The notes below the pieces were generated by a model. It saw only the letters and a program-made list of their open reading frames with translations. It was not told where the DNA came from and made no database searches. Shown in pieces: positions 60,801 through 64,000 of a stretch of 64,000 nt of DNA (position 1 is its first letter; every line of letters starts with the position of its first letter). Where the stretch lies: contig DATCMH010000002.1 of assembly GCA_036563505.1 (NCBI GenBank), positions 248,001 through 312,000 of the forward strand, written 5' to 3'. Both the position numbers and the translations under genes were made by a program. This DNA is from DATCMH01 sp036563505 (GTDB lineage Bacteria > Pseudomonadota > Alphaproteobacteria > Rhizobiales > Beijerinckiaceae).

Positions 60801-61189
60801 TTCGACCAGAGCGAACGGGGCGGCACGCGCTGGAGAAGCGCCTCGGGGGTCGTCACCACGAGGGGCGCCTCTACCTCAGTGAGCTCTGCGAGCGTCGTCG
60901 TGCGCCGGCCCATGGCCTCGCGGGAGGGCGCGGCGCGATCGTAGGGCAGGCAGTCCCAGGGCGGCAGGACCAGGACGCCCCGCCCCGGATCGAGCCCGCG
61001 CAGCAAGCGCCCCAAGGCCTCGGCCCGGCGGTCGCTGCCCGCGACATGAACGAGGCCTCCGGGCCCGGCTTCGTCATGGAGCGCGAGGAGGCGCAGGGCG
61101 AGGCCGCCGAGGGGTCCGGCGACGGGCCGTTCGGTCGCGATATCGGGCGGGGCGGGCGCTACGGACGGCTTGATCGCTCGGGCGGTTAT
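57869..61189 (-). CDS. mfd: Transcription-repair coupling factor Mfd-like helicase (apparent ATA start)
   Basis: Superfamily 2 translocase that removes stalled RNA polymerase and recruits UvrA; 1106 aa if started at 61189. Domains: UvrB-like damage module (about 25-400, [20 protein letters not shown]), CarD-like polymerase-interacting domain (about 420-500, [20 protein letters not shown]), RecG-like helicase (about 530-870: [48 protein letters not shown]) and the C-terminal TRCF domain. No ATG, GTG or TTG occurs in frame between the upstream gene and the conserved region. An ATA at 61189 has AAGGAG eight bases upstream and overlaps the neighbour's TAA. Confidence 0.88.
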   Translation of the reverse strand: MTARAIKPSVAPAPPDIATERPVAGPLGGLALRLLALHDEAGPGGLVHVAGSDRRAEALGRLLRGLDPGRGVLVLPPWDCLPYDRAAPSREAMGRRTTTLAELTEVEAPLVVTTPEALLQRVPPRSLWSKARLSLRADEAVDLGALEAELLRLGYVLDERVDEPGEAALRGQVIDVYPAGAEVPVRLEHADGRIVAASAYDPVSQRTTDGRDGVVLRPASECVLETGAERTEGMEHWLPDHYPALETLFDYVPSAALVLDSRAADRLEAAWEQMADAYESRIRLRPERADGPRPPAPERLYLDRDSYEAAMTGRRLWRFVEAGENEAGLAPVPAFALEADTAASFASFVSAQREAGRRIVLAAAAERDRRALLRRGRAAVDETIEEVGGWPEVREAPAGAVLLLPLDLDEGFVDATEAAAFVAAADLLGQRANAAGATSPAEVFAAAGLRPGDAVIHLDHGMGRLDGLETLDVPEGRADLVRLTYAGEASLLLPVRELGRIWRYGAEAEAVTLDTLEGEAWPKRRAKLMAEIDETAARLSALAKTRAERTTEPVVPPKRPFERFSARFPFAETPDQASAIADAVRDLASGRPMDRLVCGDVGFGKTEVALRAAAAAALAGRQVAVVAPTTVLARQHLHAFRRRFAGLGVEVAGLSRLVAPTEAKRVKAGLADGSVRIVVGTHAVAAKGVRFQDLALVVIDEEQRFGRADKEKLRRLAEGVHVLTLTATPIPRTLQAALVGLQDLSVLATPPARRRPIRTFVTAFDPVTVREALLRERARGGQSFVVCPRVEDIAPMAERLAALVPDLEIKIAHGGLAPDAIDAAMVGFADGEGDVLLATNIVESGLDVPRANTMLIWRADRFGLAQLHQLRGRVGRGRARGVAYVLTEEDHALPAATRKRLETLAALDRLGAGFALSARDLDLRGAGDLFGEEQAGHVKLVGAHLAQHLLGRALRRARGEATADESWPELNLGLTGRIPEALVPEVEVRLDLYARLARFATPRAVGRFAAELEDRFGALPEEALTLLDLARLGLACQTAGIERLDAGPQALAASFRLGREPPDPLPDGLRRTGERVVDPRPTEDGRERLEAAASFVARLSGTDQMR

Positions 61190-62103
61190 CGCAGGCGCTC
61201 CTTGATCAGTTCGGTGTTCATGGCGAAGGCCGCCATGGCGCCCTCCGCCGCGGCGACGATGCCGAACTGCACCCGGCGGGAAGCATCGCCCGCGACGTAG
61301 AGGCCGGGCACATTGGTCTTCTCGTAGGCGCGGGTGCGCACCGTTCCTTTCTCGTCGAGCTCGCAACCGAGCTTGAGAACGAGCTCCGAGATCTTGCGGC
61401 GGCCGTGAATGAAGAACACGGCGTGGCGCGGCAGCGTTTCGCCGGTCTTGAAGCGAATGCAGCGCAGGCCCTCGTCGTCGCGCTCCAGGCGCTCGACGGG
61501 CGCCTCGTTCACGGCGACGCCGTGGCGCTTGAGGCGAGCCCGGTCGCGGGGCGAGAGCTTGTAGCCATCGGTGCAGAGCGTGACGTCCTCGCTCCAGACC
61601 CGCATCTCGAGGGCAAGCCCCACGCCGTCTCGGCTCTTGGCGTAGACCGCGACGGGCCGGCCGCGGTTCTCCCAGCCGTCGCAATAGGGACAGTGGTGGA
61701 CGGAATGGCCCCAGAGTTCCGCGAAGCCCTCGATCTCGGGCAGGTCCTCGACGAGGCCGGTGGCGAGGAGAAGCTTGTGCGCTTCCTCACGGCGGCCGTC
61801 GGCCAGGGTGATGGCGAAGCCCTGCTCCGTGCGCTCCACGTCCGTGACCTCGATGTCGCGGACCTCGACGGACGGGTAGGCCTCAAGCTCATGCCGGCCG
61901 ATGCGGCGCAGGTCCGCCGGCTTGCAGCCATCCCGGGTCAGGAAGCCGTTGACGCCCCAGGAGACGGCGTTGCGAGGGTTGTTCGCGTCGCAGAGCAGCA
62001 CGTTTCGGCCGCAGCGCCCGAGCACGAGGGCGGCGTTGAGACCAGCGGGGCCGCCGCCCACGATGAGCGCGTCGTACAAGGAGGGAGGGTTCCGTCGTCG
62101 CAA
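61186..62103 (-). CDS. Thioredoxin-reductase-like NAD(P)/FAD oxidoreductase
   Basis: A 305-aa flavoprotein of the TrxR fold. The FAD motif is DALIVGGGPAGLNAALVLGR, the redox pair is in SVHHCPYCDGWENRG (Cys-Pro-Tyr-Cys) and the second FAD motif is VPGLYVAGDASRRVQFGIVA. The NADPH domain is atypical (RPVAVYAKSRDGVGLALEMR, without the usual GGGxxA), so thioredoxin may not be the partner; related enzymes include bacillithiol-disulfide and metabolite-tailoring reductases. Start is uncertain: TTG at 62103, or a TTG eight codons later just before YDALIVGGG. Its stop overlaps the presumed Mfd start. Confidence 0.85.
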   Translation of the reverse strand: MRRRNPPSLYDALIVGGGPAGLNAALVLGRCGRNVLLCDANNPRNAVSWGVNGFLTRDGCKPADLRRIGRHELEAYPSVEVRDIEVTDVERTEQGFAITLADGRREEAHKLLLATGLVEDLPEIEGFAELWGHSVHHCPYCDGWENRGRPVAVYAKSRDGVGLALEMRVWSEDVTLCTDGYKLSPRDRARLKRHGVAVNEAPVERLERDDEGLRCIRFKTGETLPRHAVFFIHGRRKISELVLKLGCELDEKGTVRTRAYEKTNVPGLYVAGDASRRVQFGIVAAAEGAMAAFAMNTELIKERLR

Positions 62104-62143
62104 GAGGTTTGGAGGAGACGCGCGACGCGGAAGAAGGTTGCAG

Positions 62144-63934
<1,791 letters not shown>

Positions 63935-63943
63935 AGCCCTCCC

Positions 63944-63967
63944 CCTCTCGCCGCGAGCGGCGAGAGG
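63944..63967. repeat. Palindromic repeat hairpin (partial copy 7)
   Basis: Perfect 11-bp arms CCTCTCGCCGC / GCGGCGAGAGG separated by GA. It resembles the end hairpin of the repeat family and lies upstream of the ABC exporter gene. Confidence 0.6.
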
Positions 63968-64000
63968 AAGCGTTGGACGCTACGACGATGCCGCGCCGTC

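Noticed and set aside
58346..61300. A 984-codon open frame antisense to the Mfd gene
   Set aside because: Composition is typical of an antisense GC-rich frame and no motif is seen; Mfd motifs on the other strand are unambiguous.

Overview
The window is about 70% G+C and densely coded. It looks like the chromosome of an alphaproteobacterium of the order Hyphomicrobiales, most likely a relative of Methylobacterium or Microvirga. This is inferred from the infC-rpmI-rplT-pheS-pheT block, the Hsp20-DUF1150 pair, a squalene-type (HpnC/D/E) isoprenoid cluster with carotenoid genes, a PHA-system protein, and a dispersed GC-rich palindromic repeat typical of the group. No rRNA, tRNA, CRISPR array, transposase, integrase or prophage gene was seen.

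Region 1 (1-6535) holds a branched-chain-amino-acid-type ABC importer (livG fragment, livM, livH, TAT-exported binding protein) with its own GntR/UTRA regulator. A LeuC/LeuD-type hydro-lyase pair is divergent from it across a likely operator. Region 2 (6610-9908) has a ferritin-like DUF892 protein, a secreted GH3 beta-glucosidase and a possible tiny membrane peptide.

Region 3 (9923-19742, all minus strand) is the most unusual part. A run of overlapping genes encodes inositol-3-phosphate synthase, an HD-domain protein, a SAM methyltransferase, a Gfo/Idh/MocA oxidoreductase, a YcaO-family ATP-dependent enzyme and a xylose-isomerase-like TIM-barrel protein. A GT4 glycosyltransferase, a PIG-L (MshB-like) deacetylase and a uracil-DNA-glycosylase-family protein follow. 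Ino1, GT4 and PIG-L are the same classes used for the first steps of mycothiol synthesis, but MshC and MshD are absent and a YcaO is present. I propose an uncharacterised inositol-glycoside pathway. Two of its junctions carry palindromic repeats, and one repeat is translated as the C-terminal tail of the oxidoreductase.

Region 4 (20120-24836) has a HisKA_2-type sensor kinase, Hsp20, DUF1150, an alpha/beta hydrolase and a GT4 glycosyltransferase. Region 5 (24978-30785) is the translation block infC, rpmI, rplT, pheS, pheT; a two-gene module (unknown 102-aa protein plus HEPN/UPF0332-like protein) sits between pheS and pheT. Region 6 (30936-43570) holds a CAP-domain lipoprotein, a large MscS channel, a GH2 enzyme, a GH1-like/RmlD fusion, UDP-galactopyranose mutase with a glycosyltransferase, and small hypothetical genes.

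Region 7 (43819-55616) starts with a histidine phosphatase and an RlpA protein. It continues with a plus-strand terpenoid operon: two CrtI-type desaturase/oxidases, DUF2141, methyltransferase, acyltransferase, GT2, a fused HpnC-HpnD squalene synthase, HpnE and IspH. This fits a C30 (squalene-derived) carotenoid pathway with squalene made in the same operon. Region 8 (56054-64000) has a PHA-system protein, a lytic transglycosylase, a second RlpA, an Mfd-like helicase with an apparently non-canonical start, a thioredoxin-reductase-like flavoprotein and an ABC exporter.
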